Below, in pieces: positions 19,694 to 29,035 of a stretch of DNA of 64,000 bases. The DNA is from Helicobacter anseris. Lineage in GTDB: Bacteria; Campylobacterota; Campylobacteria; Campylobacterales; Helicobacteraceae. Location of the stretch: contig JXTW01000002.1 in NCBI GenBank assembly GCA_004368235.1, positions 74,210 through 138,209 of the forward strand, in the 5' to 3' direction. Within the stretch, counting starts at the first letter, position 1. Each line of letters begins with the position of its first letter. Both the position numbers and the translations under genes were made by a program. The notes beneath the pieces were generated by a model. The model did no database searches, had not been told where the DNA came from, and saw only the letters and a list, made by a program, of their open reading frames with translations.

Positions 19694-19960
19694 TCAACCT
19701 ATAAAATTTGGAATAAGCTCGATAAGACGACGCGTATAATCAAGTAGCATATGGAGCATCCAAGGCATTGTAAAAATAATCACAGCAATGACTGCTAAAA
19801 TCTTAGGCACAAATGAAAGTGTCATTTCATTAATTTGAGTAGTTGCCTGGAAAATACTTACCAAAAGTCCTACAATAAGTCCTACCAGTAAAATGGGTAA
19901 AGAAATTATTAATGTAATCTTATAAGTCTCAATAGCTAAAGCCATTAATTGATTTTCCAT
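19694..19960 (-). CDS. fliQ: flagellar export apparatus protein FliQ
   Basis: Two-helix membrane protein of the flagellar type III export gate. 88 residues, with the strongly conserved IFQATTQINEMTLSFVPK segment between the helices. It is the only flagellar gene in the window, coupled to murB. Confidence 0.97.
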   Translation of the reverse strand: MENQLMALAIETYKITLIISLPILLVGLIVGLLVSIFQATTQINEMTLSFVPKILAVIAVIIFTMPWMLHMLLDYTRRLIELIPNFIG

Positions 19961-20100
19961 AAATTATTTCCTCATCTAAAAATTTAAAGAATTAGATTTT
20001 TTATAAAATCCTACCATTATTCTAAGAAAATTCTAAAATAAAAAGCTAGAATCCTTTCTATATTCATCAATAAAATTAGAATAACACTTCAGGAGATTAT

Positions 20101-21615
20101 ATGTCAAATAAGGAGAAAGGTTTTCATATTTTAGAAAAAATTTGCAATATGCGTAAGGAAAAAATCAAGAAAATAGGTTTTGAATTTGGATTTAAAGTTC
20201 CAAAAAAAAGAGAAACTCCCTTATGCCCACCTAGCTTTAATGCACCATCTCCTTTTTTAATCGCAGAAATTAAGCGATCCTCTCCATCAGCTGGCGATAT
20301 CAATCCGATTGATAACCCTATAAAATTGGCTGGTCTCTATCTAGATAGTGGAGCTAGTGCCATTTCTGTATTGACAGAAGAGGCTCACTTTAAGGGAAGC
20401 TTGCAAGATCTAATGGATATAAAAAAAACCTATAAAAATGTGACAATTTTGCGCAAAGATTTCTTGCAATATCCAGAAGAAGTTGAAGTAAGCTTTAGGG
20501 CTGGGGCAGATATGATTTTACTCATTATTGCTATGTTTTTAGAAGATAAAAACACCTTTGAAGCCATCTTGAGTGAAGCTAGAAAGCTTGAGATTGCCAT
20601 ACTTTTTGAAATACATAGCTGGGAAGAATATCTCTTTTTATCTCCTTATCTTAAATCAGATAAGGAACTACTGGGGATAAATGCACGCAATCTTCATAAT
20701 TTTGAAATCTCAAAGCAAGATGCACTTATTCTAGCTCATAAAATCAAAAATATTAAACCTGATATACCTATTATTTTTGAATCTGGTATTTCAAGCTCTC
20801 ATGATGGATATGTTCTTGGTGCCAGTCAAATAAATGGAATGTTATGTGGCAGCTATTTAGTAAGACAAAATGGTAAAAATTTATCTGCCTTAAAGCAAGC
20901 TTTTATAAAAGGTTATAAACAATCAATCAAAAGTTTTGAATCCTATCTCTTTAAACATCTAGCAAAAAGCAAGCGTCCAATTATAAAAATTTGTGGTATC
21001 ACAAATCTTGATGATGCTCTATTATGTGCAGAAGCAGGGGCTGATATGTTAGGTTTTATTCTTGTGCCAGATACTCCACGATATATAACCCCCAATCAAG
21101 TTAAACAAATTTCTAAGGCTTTGGCTCTACTCCATCCTAATATTCTAAAAATTGGAGTGTTACCAGATAATTATCAGGCAATAAAAGATGCTAAAGATTT
21201 ACTAGATTCTAAGATACTAGATTCTTTGCAGCTACACTCTGTTAAAGATTTTTCTAAATTTGGTGGCATAGATCTTAAAGAATCTATTTTCAGCTTTTAT
21301 CCAAGCATTATTTTTGAAAATATAAAAAACTTGCCAAATTATGATATTTTGCCTTTTATTTTACTTGATTCTAAATACGGTGGAGGAAGTGGTAAGTGCA
21401 TAGAATCACATTTATTACAAACACTTAAAATGGCTGATAAATCTCTATTTATAGCTGGTGGCATTGGTATAGAAAACCTAGATACATTCTTAAGTTTAGA
21501 GCCAAAGATGCTAGATATTAACTCTAAATTAGAATACAAGCCCGGCTACAAAGACACACATAAAGTCAAAGAATTCTTTAAAATACTAAATATAAAATAC
21601 AATAAGGAGGGATAA
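20101..21615 (+). CDS. trpC: bifunctional indole-3-glycerol-phosphate synthase / phosphoribosylanthranilate isomerase
   Basis: Fusion of two TIM barrels catalysing consecutive tryptophan steps. The TrpC half has EIKRSSPSAGDI near residue 57 and the ILRKDFL catalytic lysine; the TrpF half starts at about residue 297 with IIKICGITNLDDALLCAEAG, whose Cys is the isomerase catalytic residue, and ends in a LFIAGGIG phosphate-binding motif. The fusion is usual in Helicobacter. An AGGAG site precedes the ATG, and trpB overlaps its stop. No trpE, trpG or trpD is present upstream, where fliQ runs the other way. Confidence 0.95.
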   Translation: MSNKEKGFHILEKICNMRKEKIKKIGFEFGFKVPKKRETPLCPPSFNAPSPFLIAEIKRSSPSAGDINPIDNPIKLAGLYLDSGASAISVLTEEAHFKGSLQDLMDIKKTYKNVTILRKDFLQYPEEVEVSFRAGADMILLIIAMFLEDKNTFEAILSEARKLEIAILFEIHSWEEYLFLSPYLKSDKELLGINARNLHNFEISKQDALILAHKIKNIKPDIPIIFESGISSSHDGYVLGASQINGMLCGSYLVRQNGKNLSALKQAFIKGYKQSIKSFESYLFKHLAKSKRPIIKICGITNLDDALLCAEAGADMLGFILVPDTPRYITPNQVKQISKALALLHPNILKIGVLPDNYQAIKDAKDLLDSKILDSLQLHSVKDFSKFGGIDLKESIFSFYPSIIFENIKNLPNYDILPFILLDSKYGGGSGKCIESHLLQTLKMADKSLFIAGGIGIENLDTFLSLEPKMLDINSKLEYKPGYKDTHKVKEFFKILNIKYNKEG

Positions 21616-22865
21616 TGCAAAAAATCTTCCAAAAATCAAAAAATAGATTCTTTGGTCAAGGGGAAGAAGCTTATGGTGGTCAATATATTCCAGAAATATT
21701 ACGTCCTGCATTAAAGGAAGTAGAAAAAGCTTATAAAGAAATATTCCCTTCTCAAGCTTTTCAAAATGAACTCAAAGAACTGCAAGAACACTTTATCTCC
21801 CGCCCTACTCCTCTTATTTATGCTAAAAATGCTTCAAAAATCCTTAATAATGAAATCTATCTAAAGTTTGAAGGTTTAGCCAACACGGGTGCACATAAAA
21901 TCAATAATGCTATTGGTCAAGTACTTTTAGCCAAAAAAATGGGAAAGAAAAAAATAATAGCAGAAACAGGAGCTGGTCAACATGGCTTAGCGACTGCCTG
22001 TGCTTGTGCTAAACTTGAGATGGAATGTGAGATTTTTATGGGATCTATAGATATGGCTCGTCAAAAACCAAATGTATTTAATATGGAACTTTTTGGCGCT
22101 AAAGTTAGAAGTGTAGAATCTGGATCTAAAACACTCAAAGATGCAGTAAATGAAGCGCTACGAGTATGGAGTGCAGAAAGTAAGGATACTTTTTATGTGC
22201 TTGGTAGTGCACTTGGTCCCTATCCCTATCCGGATTTGGTGCGTGATCTACAGAGCATTATTTCAAAAGAACTTCAAATACAGATAAAATCTCAACTAGA
22301 TGGACTACCTGATATAATGATTGCTTGTGTGGGTGGAGGAAGTAATGCGATTGGCTTTTTTAATGAATTTTTACAATCAAATATCAAAATGATAGCAGTT
22401 GAAGCAGGTGGCATAGGAGATGAGCTAGGAGAACATGCTAAAAGAATAAAAAGCAAAAATGCTACTAAAGCAATAGCACAAGGATACAAAAGTATATTTT
22501 TGCAAAAAAATGCCCAGATTGCCAAAACCCATAGTATTAGTGCTGGACTAGATTATGCTGGCATTGGTCCACAACTGGCTCATCTGGCACAAATAGGACG
22601 CATTGAATTTATGAGTGCTAGAGATAGCGAGGTCTTAGAAGCATTAAAATTTTTTGCTAAAACTGAAGGTATCATTGCTGCATTAGAATCTTGCCATGCA
22701 CTAGCTGGTGTTATTGCTATAAGTAAAAATATACAGAATAAAAAAATTATAGTTAATGTATCTGGAAGAGGTGATAAAGATATTTTTATTACAGCCAAAC
22801 ATATTGCGCCACACGCTTGGTTGGATTTTTTAAAATCTGAAATTGCTCAAATAAAAGGAAAGTAA
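21615..22865 (+). CDS. trpB: tryptophan synthase beta chain
   Basis: PLP enzyme joining indole to serine. The cofactor lysine is K95 in GAHKINNAIG, with the phosphate-binding GGGSNAIG loop and the GLDYAGIGP motif also intact. 416 residues. It is translationally coupled to trpCF (shared base) and followed after 2 bp by trpA, its partner in the alpha2-beta2 complex. Confidence 0.98.
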   Translation: MQKIFQKSKNRFFGQGEEAYGGQYIPEILRPALKEVEKAYKEIFPSQAFQNELKELQEHFISRPTPLIYAKNASKILNNEIYLKFEGLANTGAHKINNAIGQVLLAKKMGKKKIIAETGAGQHGLATACACAKLEMECEIFMGSIDMARQKPNVFNMELFGAKVRSVESGSKTLKDAVNEALRVWSAESKDTFYVLGSALGPYPYPDLVRDLQSIISKELQIQIKSQLDGLPDIMIACVGGGSNAIGFFNEFLQSNIKMIAVEAGGIGDELGEHAKRIKSKNATKAIAQGYKSIFLQKNAQIAKTHSISAGLDYAGIGPQLAHLAQIGRIEFMSARDSEVLEALKFFAKTEGIIAALESCHALAGVIAISKNIQNKKIIVNVSGRGDKDIFITAKHIAPHAWLDFLKSEIAQIKGK

Positions 22866-22867
22866 AA

Positions 22868-23629
22868 ATGAAAAAAGAGATCGATAAATTTTCATCCAAC
22901 CCTGCATTAATGGGACATATTATTGCTAATTTTCCAAATTATGAACTTAGCTTAAAAGCTGCTAAGGGCATCATTTTAGGAGGAGCAGAATTTTTAGAGA
23001 TACAAATCCCTTTTTCTGATTCTAATGCTGATGGGGTAATAATACAAGAAGCCTGTGAAGAAGTACTTAAAAATGATTTTCAAATACAAGATGCCTTTAA
23101 GCTTGTTAAAAAATTAAACCTTGAAAGCAAAATTATCTTAATGACCTATGCTAATATTATCTACCAATATGGAATAGAGCTTTTTGTATTAGAGGCAAAA
23201 AAGGCAGGAAGCTATGGACTTATTATCCCTGATTTACCGCTAGGTGAAGATGAAGGATTAAGAGAGATTGCCAAAAAATATAATCTTTTTATTATTGAAC
23301 TCATTACGCCCAATATGCCAGAGACAAGGATTAAAAAAATTATTCATCAAACCCCTTGCGATATTCTTTATGTTGTTGCTAGAAGTGGTATTACTGGCGA
23401 TAAAACAGTTATCAATCAAAATCTCATAGAATATCTCAAAAAGCTTAAAAAACTTACCAACAAACGATTGGCAGTTGGCTTTGGTATACAAAGTCATAAA
23501 CAAGTACATATGCTAAAAAATTATGCTGATATTATCGTTGCTGGTAGTTATTTTGTCACAAAAATTAAAAAAAATTCCAGCATAGAAACGCTAAAAACAC
23601 ATACAGAAATGCTAATGAATCAAGCTTAA
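22868..23629 (+). CDS. trpA: tryptophan synthase alpha chain
   Basis: Cleaves indole-3-glycerol phosphate to indole, channelled to TrpB. Catalytic glutamate lies in FLEIQIPFSDSNADG and the catalytic aspartate in IIPDLPLGE; the phosphate site is GFGIQSH. 253 residues, slightly short but complete. It is the last gene of the operon and ends 5 bp from the convergent mnmE; no hairpin terminator is visible. Confidence 0.96.
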   Translation: MKKEIDKFSSNPALMGHIIANFPNYELSLKAAKGIILGGAEFLEIQIPFSDSNADGVIIQEACEEVLKNDFQIQDAFKLVKKLNLESKIILMTYANIIYQYGIELFVLEAKKAGSYGLIIPDLPLGEDEGLREIAKKYNLFIIELITPNMPETRIKKIIHQTPCDILYVVARSGITGDKTVINQNLIEYLKKLKKLTNKRLAVGFGIQSHKQVHMLKNYADIIVAGSYFVTKIKKNSSIETLKTHTEMLMNQA

Positions 23630-23634
23630 TAAGT

Positions 23635-24996
23635 CTATTTTCCTAAACAAAACTCGCCAAACATACGTGAAAACATTTCATCTACATCATATGGATGAGT
23701 AAGCAGAGCAAAAGAATCTAATGCTTCCTTAATATGGTAAGAAAATAACTCCAGCTCATAGTCTAAAAGCTTTTGCCTAGATAAGTATAAAGCTTCTAAG
23801 GCAGTTTTAACTATGCTTATTTGATATTCACTAGATAAAAATACCTCTCCTCTAGGTATAGAAAAATCTTGCACTATCTTACTTAAAGCTTCTTTAAGCT
23901 CCAAAATAAGGCTTAAATCATAAGTACTTATCCTTAATATCTCTTGGGATTTTATTCTTTTTTCTAATTGGGCACAATCTATCTTTACTTTTTTATCTAT
24001 CTTATTTAATACAAGGATGATTTTTTGTTTGCCAGTAAGTTTTGAAAGATTCTCAATAATAAAATAATCCTCTTTATCCAAAATATTTGAGGCATCAAAA
24101 ACTGCAATCACAATCTCACTATCCTTAATTGCCTCAAGACTACGCTCAATACCGATACTCTCAATTTTATCATCACTACTTCTAATACCAGCTGTATCAA
24201 TAATTTTTACAATCTGTCCATTAAGATTTAAACTAGATTCAATAGCATCTCTTGTCGTCCCTGCAATATCAGAAACAATAGCCCTATCTTGAGATAAAAG
24301 AGCATTTAAAAGTGAACTTTTGCCAACATTAGGTTTACCAATAATACACAAACTAAGCCCTTCTAAATAGATATTTCTAAGAGATGAAAATTCTAAAATC
24401 TCTCCAAGTTTGACACACAATTGCTCAATCTGATCTGCAAGACTATCTAAAGTATCTTGTGGTATATCCTCATCACTATAATCAATCATAACTTCAGAAA
24501 ATGCTAATGCCCTTAAAAGCATTTCTCTAGAATTGGAGATAAAACTACTTAATCTTCCTTTCATTTGATCTACTAAAAGCTTGCTAGCTTGCTCACTCTG
24601 TGCCATAATAAGTCCAGATATAGCTTGAGCTTGAGATATATCAATACGACCGTTTAAAAAAGCTCGCTTAGTAAATTCTCCTGGGGTAGCTAAACGCGCA
24701 CCCATTTTCAAAACAAGCTTCAAAATCAAATGAGTTAAAATCACTCCTCCATGACACTGAATTTCACATACATCCTCACAGGTATAACTCTTAGGTGCTG
24801 CAAAATATATTACAATTGCCTCATCAACAATCTCATCCTCATCATAAATAGAACACAAATGGGCATAACGTGGTTTCAAAAAAGCTCTATGAACCAGAGC
24901 AAGAGTAATTTCAAGTGCCCTATCCCCACTGATGCGCACAACACCCATTGCACCACTACCAAGTGGAGTAGAAATAGCAGCTATTGTTTCACTCAT
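23635..24996 (-). CDS. mnmE: tRNA uridine-5-carboxymethylaminomethyl modification GTPase
   Basis: With MnmG it modifies the wobble uridine of several tRNAs. There is an N-terminal tetrahydrofolate-binding domain, a G domain with GKPNVGKSSLLN, DIAGTTRD, DTAGI and NKID motifs, and the C-terminal Cys motif FCLGK at the very end. 453 residues. It overlaps jag by 4 bp at the end of the rpmH operon, a conserved placement. Confidence 0.97.
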   Translation of the reverse strand: MSETIAAISTPLGSGAMGVVRISGDRALEITLALVHRAFLKPRYAHLCSIYDEDEIVDEAIVIYFAAPKSYTCEDVCEIQCHGGVILTHLILKLVLKMGARLATPGEFTKRAFLNGRIDISQAQAISGLIMAQSEQASKLLVDQMKGRLSSFISNSREMLLRALAFSEVMIDYSDEDIPQDTLDSLADQIEQLCVKLGEILEFSSLRNIYLEGLSLCIIGKPNVGKSSLLNALLSQDRAIVSDIAGTTRDAIESSLNLNGQIVKIIDTAGIRSSDDKIESIGIERSLEAIKDSEIVIAVFDASNILDKEDYFIIENLSKLTGKQKIILVLNKIDKKVKIDCAQLEKRIKSQEILRISTYDLSLILELKEALSKIVQDFSIPRGEVFLSSEYQISIVKTALEALYLSRQKLLDYELELFSYHIKEALDSFALLTHPYDVDEMFSRMFGEFCLGK

Positions 24997-25658
24997 TTTA
25001 TTGTACTAATGTATACAAATTGTTCATTGTCTTTATTCTCAAGACAAATATAACGTCCCGGGTATAATTCTCTAAGACGCTTTAGAGCAATCACACCGAG
25101 AATACCACTAAGATTTTTTGTCCTATATTCAGTACTATTTAAAATTTCAGACTGAATACTCTGAATATACTGCTCAATAATCTCCTCTTGAATACTTAAA
25201 AATTGGGCTACCTCTAGTCGTATATTATATCCATAAGTAGGACTAATCCAATTAAAAAGCAAGTAAGAAAGAGCTTTGTATCTATATCCTTTTTCCCCTA
25301 TAAGCAATGCAGCATCCCTGCCATCTAAGTAAATCCTAATAATACCCTTGTCATAAGGGGTAACCTCTATAGTATCTATTTGATAAGGCATAAATGAAAG
25401 CATCTTGGATAACTCTTGTTGTATCATCAAACAATCAGAAATCATATTTTGTTTATCAAAAGAGACTTTAGAATTTCTGATAACAGAATGAGTTTTCTTT
25501 GATTCAACACTAATAATAGCTTCCTTTTTACCAAATCCCAAAAAACCATTTGAAGGCTGTTGTATTACCTCATATGTTAAATCCACCACAGAGCAATCTA
25601 GTTCTTTTGAAGCAAGGATGATTGCATCTTGCAAGGTTTTAGCACTAAAAGTTTTCAC
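24993..25658 (-). CDS. jag: RNA-binding protein KhpB (Jag/SpoIIIJ-associated)
   Basis: RNA-binding protein with an N-terminal Jag domain (VVDLTYEVIQQPSNGFLGFG), a KH-like domain in the middle and an R3H domain in the last 60 residues. 221 residues. The start is a GTG, one base from the yidC stop. The family binds many RNAs and affects division and envelope growth in Gram-positives; the role in Helicobacter is not established. Confidence 0.9.
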   Translation of the reverse strand: MKTFSAKTLQDAIILASKELDCSVVDLTYEVIQQPSNGFLGFGKKEAIISVESKKTHSVIRNSKVSFDKQNMISDCLMIQQELSKMLSFMPYQIDTIEVTPYDKGIIRIYLDGRDAALLIGEKGYRYKALSYLLFNWISPTYGYNIRLEVAQFLSIQEEIIEQYIQSIQSEILNSTEYRTKNLSGILGVIALKRLRELYPGRYICLENKDNEQFVYISTIK

Positions 25659-25659
25659 A

Positions 25660-27306
25660 TTAATCTTTCATTTTTTCAGATATTTTTTTATGTTCAGCTA
25701 TTTCTTTTTGCTTTTTACGTTCAAGCATAGAATTGATAGAAAGTTGCTGCAAAATAGTTAGAATATTATTAATTGTCCAATATAACACAAGACCTGATGG
25801 AAAAAATACTAAAAAAATTGTAAAAAATACTGGAAGCATTCTAAAAATTTTTTCTTGCATAGGATCACTAAAACCAGATGGCGTTAAACGCTGTTGTATA
25901 TACATAGATATACCCATTAAAATAGGAAGAACAAAAAAAGGATCCATTGCTGAAAGATCATGAATCCAAAAAATAAAATCTGCACTCTTTAGCTCTACAG
26001 AATTATATAGAACTCGGTAAATAGCATAAAAAATAGGGATCTGAATAAGTAATGGCAAACAACCACCAAGAGGATTTGCCCCATGTTTTTTATATAATTG
26101 CATCATATGCATTTGTAATTTTTGGGGATCACTCTTATATTTTTCTTGCAACTCCTTCATCTTAGGCGTGATCTCTTTAATTTTTTGCATACTTACCATA
26201 CCCTTATAACTTAGTGGATATAAAATAAGTTTAACAATCACAGTAAGCACAATGATAGCCCAACCCCAATTACCTATATGACTATGTAAAAATTCTAATA
26301 ACAAAAATATTGGTTTAGCAAAAAAGGTGATAATCCCATATTCAATAACATGCGTCAAATTACTATCAATAGAATCTAAAATTTTATAATCCTTAGGACC
26401 GATATAACCATAAAGATCTAAATTTCCGCTCGCATAAATATAAGATGTTGGCTTCTTATCACTACCAGGATCAATGACAACAGATATATTTCCTTGTCTA
26501 GTAAAAAATAATGTCGTATAGTATCTATCCACGCTTGCAACAAATTTAGCAGATTCAAACTCTTGAGTTTGCTTTGCATCACCATCTTCAATCTTTTCAA
26601 TCTTCTCATCTGCTTTTTGCAAAATTACGCCATTAAATGCATAATTTTCCTGGTCAGTAATAGGATGCATACCATTGCTAAGAAAATAGCTTAAATTCGG
26701 CTTATTAATTTCAATTTTCAAATCATATCTCAAATCATTATAAAATGTAATAGTCTTTTTTACGCTCACTTCGCCCAACTTTTGAGTAAGCACTAAAACC
26801 TCGGCTTGCTTATCTAAGATAACCTTATCTCTGGATGCAGTATATGTAGTATTAAAAGCAAGTTGATTAAGTGCTTCATCTTGGAATCTAAGCTCTAATG
26901 GATGTGGTCCTGTTTCCTTAAATAATGCTAATCTCTCCTTTGGTTCTGGTTTTTTCATCATTCCAAGTAAAATCTTAATATGATCAAAAAAACCAAGATC
27001 TGTAGCATTATTAGTATACTTTTTATTTTTTAGATAAACTTGTGCAATGCGTCCAAATGAATCAATATCAATATCAAAATCTTTAGATTCTATTTTTGAA
27101 ATAATGGAGTTAGAGTTCTCAATCTTTTGTTTTTGTGCATTCTTTAATTCCACCTGTGGTGCTTTATTTTGCGATGTAGCTTCTGAACTAACTTGAGTTT
27201 GAGACTCCTGCTGTACCGGTTTAACAAAATAATGACTATATACTGCAATAAAAACAAATGAGACTGCAACAGCCAAAATCACACGTAAATTAGAATTATT
27301 TTTCAT
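25660..27306 (-). CDS. yidC: membrane protein insertase YidC
   Basis: Inserts and folds inner-membrane proteins, alone or with SecYEG. N-terminal helix, a large periplasmic beta domain (about residues 60-320), then five helices; the cytoplasmic hairpin KMKELQEKYKSDPQK and the GGCLPLLIQIPIF motif identify it. 548 residues. It overlaps yidD by 4 bp. Confidence 0.97.
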   Translation of the reverse strand: MKNNSNLRVILAVAVSFVFIAVYSHYFVKPVQQESQTQVSSEATSQNKAPQVELKNAQKQKIENSNSIISKIESKDFDIDIDSFGRIAQVYLKNKKYTNNATDLGFFDHIKILLGMMKKPEPKERLALFKETGPHPLELRFQDEALNQLAFNTTYTASRDKVILDKQAEVLVLTQKLGEVSVKKTITFYNDLRYDLKIEINKPNLSYFLSNGMHPITDQENYAFNGVILQKADEKIEKIEDGDAKQTQEFESAKFVASVDRYYTTLFFTRQGNISVVIDPGSDKKPTSYIYASGNLDLYGYIGPKDYKILDSIDSNLTHVIEYGIITFFAKPIFLLLEFLHSHIGNWGWAIIVLTVIVKLILYPLSYKGMVSMQKIKEITPKMKELQEKYKSDPQKLQMHMMQLYKKHGANPLGGCLPLLIQIPIFYAIYRVLYNSVELKSADFIFWIHDLSAMDPFFVLPILMGISMYIQQRLTPSGFSDPMQEKIFRMLPVFFTIFLVFFPSGLVLYWTINNILTILQQLSINSMLERKKQKEIAEHKKISEKMKD

Positions 27307-27689
27307 CTAGCTTCCTTAAAAGATTTAATAATTAAAAATTTAGAGCAAAAATAAACGGAGTTAAGCTTGAAAGAATACCTAGTAAGTGGGATAAGCCAAA
27401 AAACAATATCAAAAGGCGGATAAAAACTAGGTTCAATCTTTTTTTTTATAACAGGATAATCAATCCCTCCATCATTTAGCTGATTACAGCGTAAAATTCG
27501 CAAAAAGATTGAATAGCAGGCAGGCAATAAGGACTGATTTTTTATCCTCCAGCATGCATATTCAGAACAAGAAGGGTAATAACGACATGCCTTTGGTAAA
27601 AATGGGGATAAAACTCTTTGATATATTTTTAACAATATAAGGGCTAAAATCTTGCATCTTTTTTTTGTTTGATTGACAAATGAAGACAT
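27303..27689 (-). CDS. yidD: membrane protein insertion efficiency factor YidD
   Basis: Short protein assisting YidC. The signature YYPSCSEYACW is present after an amphipathic N-terminus. At 128 residues it is longer than typical (70-120) because of a divergent C-terminal tail with hydrophobic stretches. The only ATG is at 27689, inside the rnpA end by 46 bp, an overlap seen in many genomes. Confidence 0.92.
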   Translation of the reverse strand: MSSFVNQTKKRCKILALILLKIYQRVLSPFLPKACRYYPSCSEYACWRIKNQSLLPACYSIFLRILRCNQLNDGGIDYPVIKKKIEPSFYPPFDIVFWLIPLTRYSFKLNSVYFCSKFLIIKSFKEAR

Positions 27690-27979
27690 TTCAAAAATTC
27701 CTTTTCTAACTCCAAGAAAGAAAGTTCTAAAACCTCCGCCCTTGGAACAAATACTAAAGACAAGCCCACTAGCTTTTGCATATACATCCTACACAATGCC
27801 CTAAAACGTCGCTTGATAAGATTTCTCTTACAAGCATTACCGACTTTTTTGGAAACACTAAGTCCGATTAGAATCTCTTTTTGCCCCCTGCAAATAAAGA
27901 TCATAAAACCTCTAGCATAATATCTTTTTCCATTTTTATAAATAAAATCAAACTCTTGTTTATTTTTTAATGTATTCAC
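27644..27979 (-). CDS. rnpA: ribonuclease P protein component
   Basis: Protein subunit of RNase P, which trims tRNA 5' leaders. 111 residues with the conserved GLSVSKKVGNACKRNLIKRR RNA-binding segment. The start is GTG at 27979, one base after the rpmH stop. Confidence 0.95.
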   Translation of the reverse strand: MNTLKNKQEFDFIYKNGKRYYARGFMIFICRGQKEILIGLSVSKKVGNACKRNLIKRRFRALCRMYMQKLVGLSLVFVPRAEVLELSFLELEKEFLKCLHLSIKQKKDARF

Positions 27980-27980
27980 T

Positions 27981-28115
27981 TTATACTGCTAAACGTTTTC
28001 TACCCTTGGCGCGACGAGCAGCAATCACTCTTCTACCATTTTTTGTTTTCATTCTTGTTCTAAAACCATGAGTTCTTTTTCTAGGAGTATTATGGGGTTG
28101 ATAGGTTCTTTTCAT
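27981..28115 (-). CDS. rpmH: 50S ribosomal protein L34
   Basis: 44-residue, very basic ribosomal protein, beginning [18 protein letters not shown] and ending KGRKRLAV, the canonical L34 sequence. An AAGGA site precedes the ATG. It is the first gene of the rpmH-rnpA-yidD-yidC-jag-mnmE cluster and too short for ordinary ORF cut-offs. Confidence 0.98.
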   Translation of the reverse strand: MKRTYQPHNTPRKRTHGFRTRMKTKNGRRVIAARRAKGRKRLAV

Positions 28116-28145
28116 AGCTGGTCCTTAAAATAATTTAAAATAGAG

Positions 28146-28151
28146 ATTATA
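28146..28151 (-). promoter_or_regulatory. -10 element of the rpmH operon
   Basis: TATAAT on the minus strand, 31 bases before the rpmH ATG, in an AT-rich gap after ispH. It is a good vegetative -10 for the translation/membrane-insertion operon. Confidence 0.65.
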
Positions 28152-28195
28152 ACAAAATTTTAAAATTTTTAACAAAACCCAAAAAGCTTAATAAA

Positions 28196-29035
28196 TTAAA
28201 TATTCTCTATGGCATTGCAAACTTGCTGCACAATCCAATCTGGCGTTGAAGCCCCAGCAGCTATGCCACATACACTCTTACCAATAAACCATTCTGGATT
28301 CAAATCTTTTTCATCTTGCACCAAATAACTATCCCTACAAGCCAGTTGAGCAATATTTAAAAGCTGTTTTGTATTAGATGAAGTTTTACCACCCACAATC
28401 ACCATAATATCCACTTCACTGCTTAGCTCTCTTACAGCCTCTTGATTATCAAATGTAGCATTGCAAATAGTATTGAAAACTCGAGCTTCATAGCAATGAC
28501 TGATTAAAAAATTTGCAATATCAAGAAATTTTTGAGTTTGTTTTGTAGTTTGAGAAATAAGTGCTACCTTTTTAGGAAGTCTATAGCCATTCTCAACAAG
28601 CTTTTGTAATTCTTCAAGACTAGCCACAACAATAGGTTCACTCACAGAATAACTCATCACACCCTTAATTTCAGGATGATGAGCATCCCCAAAGATTACA
28701 ACAACATAGCCCTTCTCACTCATTTCTTGAGCTATTCTTTGAGGTTTAATTACAAATGGACAAGTTGCATCAGTAATTTTTACTCTTTTTTCTTGCAAAG
28801 TTTTTAAATCCTGCTTAGTGATTCCATGTGTACGAATAATCACATCCTGATTGGGTTGGACATTCTCTGTATTATTTTGCACAAATACATTATAGCTATC
28901 TTCTAAACGCTTAATCTCCCTCTCATTATGAATTAAAGGTCCAAAAGTAATTGCTCCTGGATTTTTTTCAGCCAATTTAATTGCTCTTTTAACTCCAAAA
29001 CAAAAACCATATTTTTTTGCTAACTTAATTTGCAT
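28196..29035 (-). CDS. ispH: 4-hydroxy-3-methylbut-2-enyl diphosphate reductase
   Basis: Iron-sulfur enzyme of the last MEP-pathway step, making IPP and DMAPP. The three cluster cysteines are C12 (GFCFGVKRA), C92 (DATCPFV) and C191 (NTICNATFDNQ). 279 residues. The start overlaps the aroA stop (TAATG). H. pylori has the same aroA-ispH neighbours, but there rpsA follows; here rpmH does. Confidence 0.97.
   Translation of the reverse strand: MQIKLAKKYGFCFGVKRAIKLAEKNPGAITFGPLIHNEREIKRLEDSYNVFVQNNTENVQPNQDVIIRTHGITKQDLKTLQEKRVKITDATCPFVIKPQRIAQEMSEKGYVVVIFGDAHHPEIKGVMSYSVSEPIVVASLEELQKLVENGYRLPKKVALISQTTKQTQKFLDIANFLISHCYEARVFNTICNATFDNQEAVRELSSEVDIMVIVGGKTSSNTKQLLNIAQLACRDSYLVQDEKDLNPEWFIGKSVCGIAAGASTPDWIVQQVCNAIENI

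Noticed and set aside
27655..27670. Run of eight T as a phase-variation tract in rnpA/yidD
   Set aside because: It lies in essential overlapping genes, both frames are intact, and the run is short for slippage switching in this phylum.
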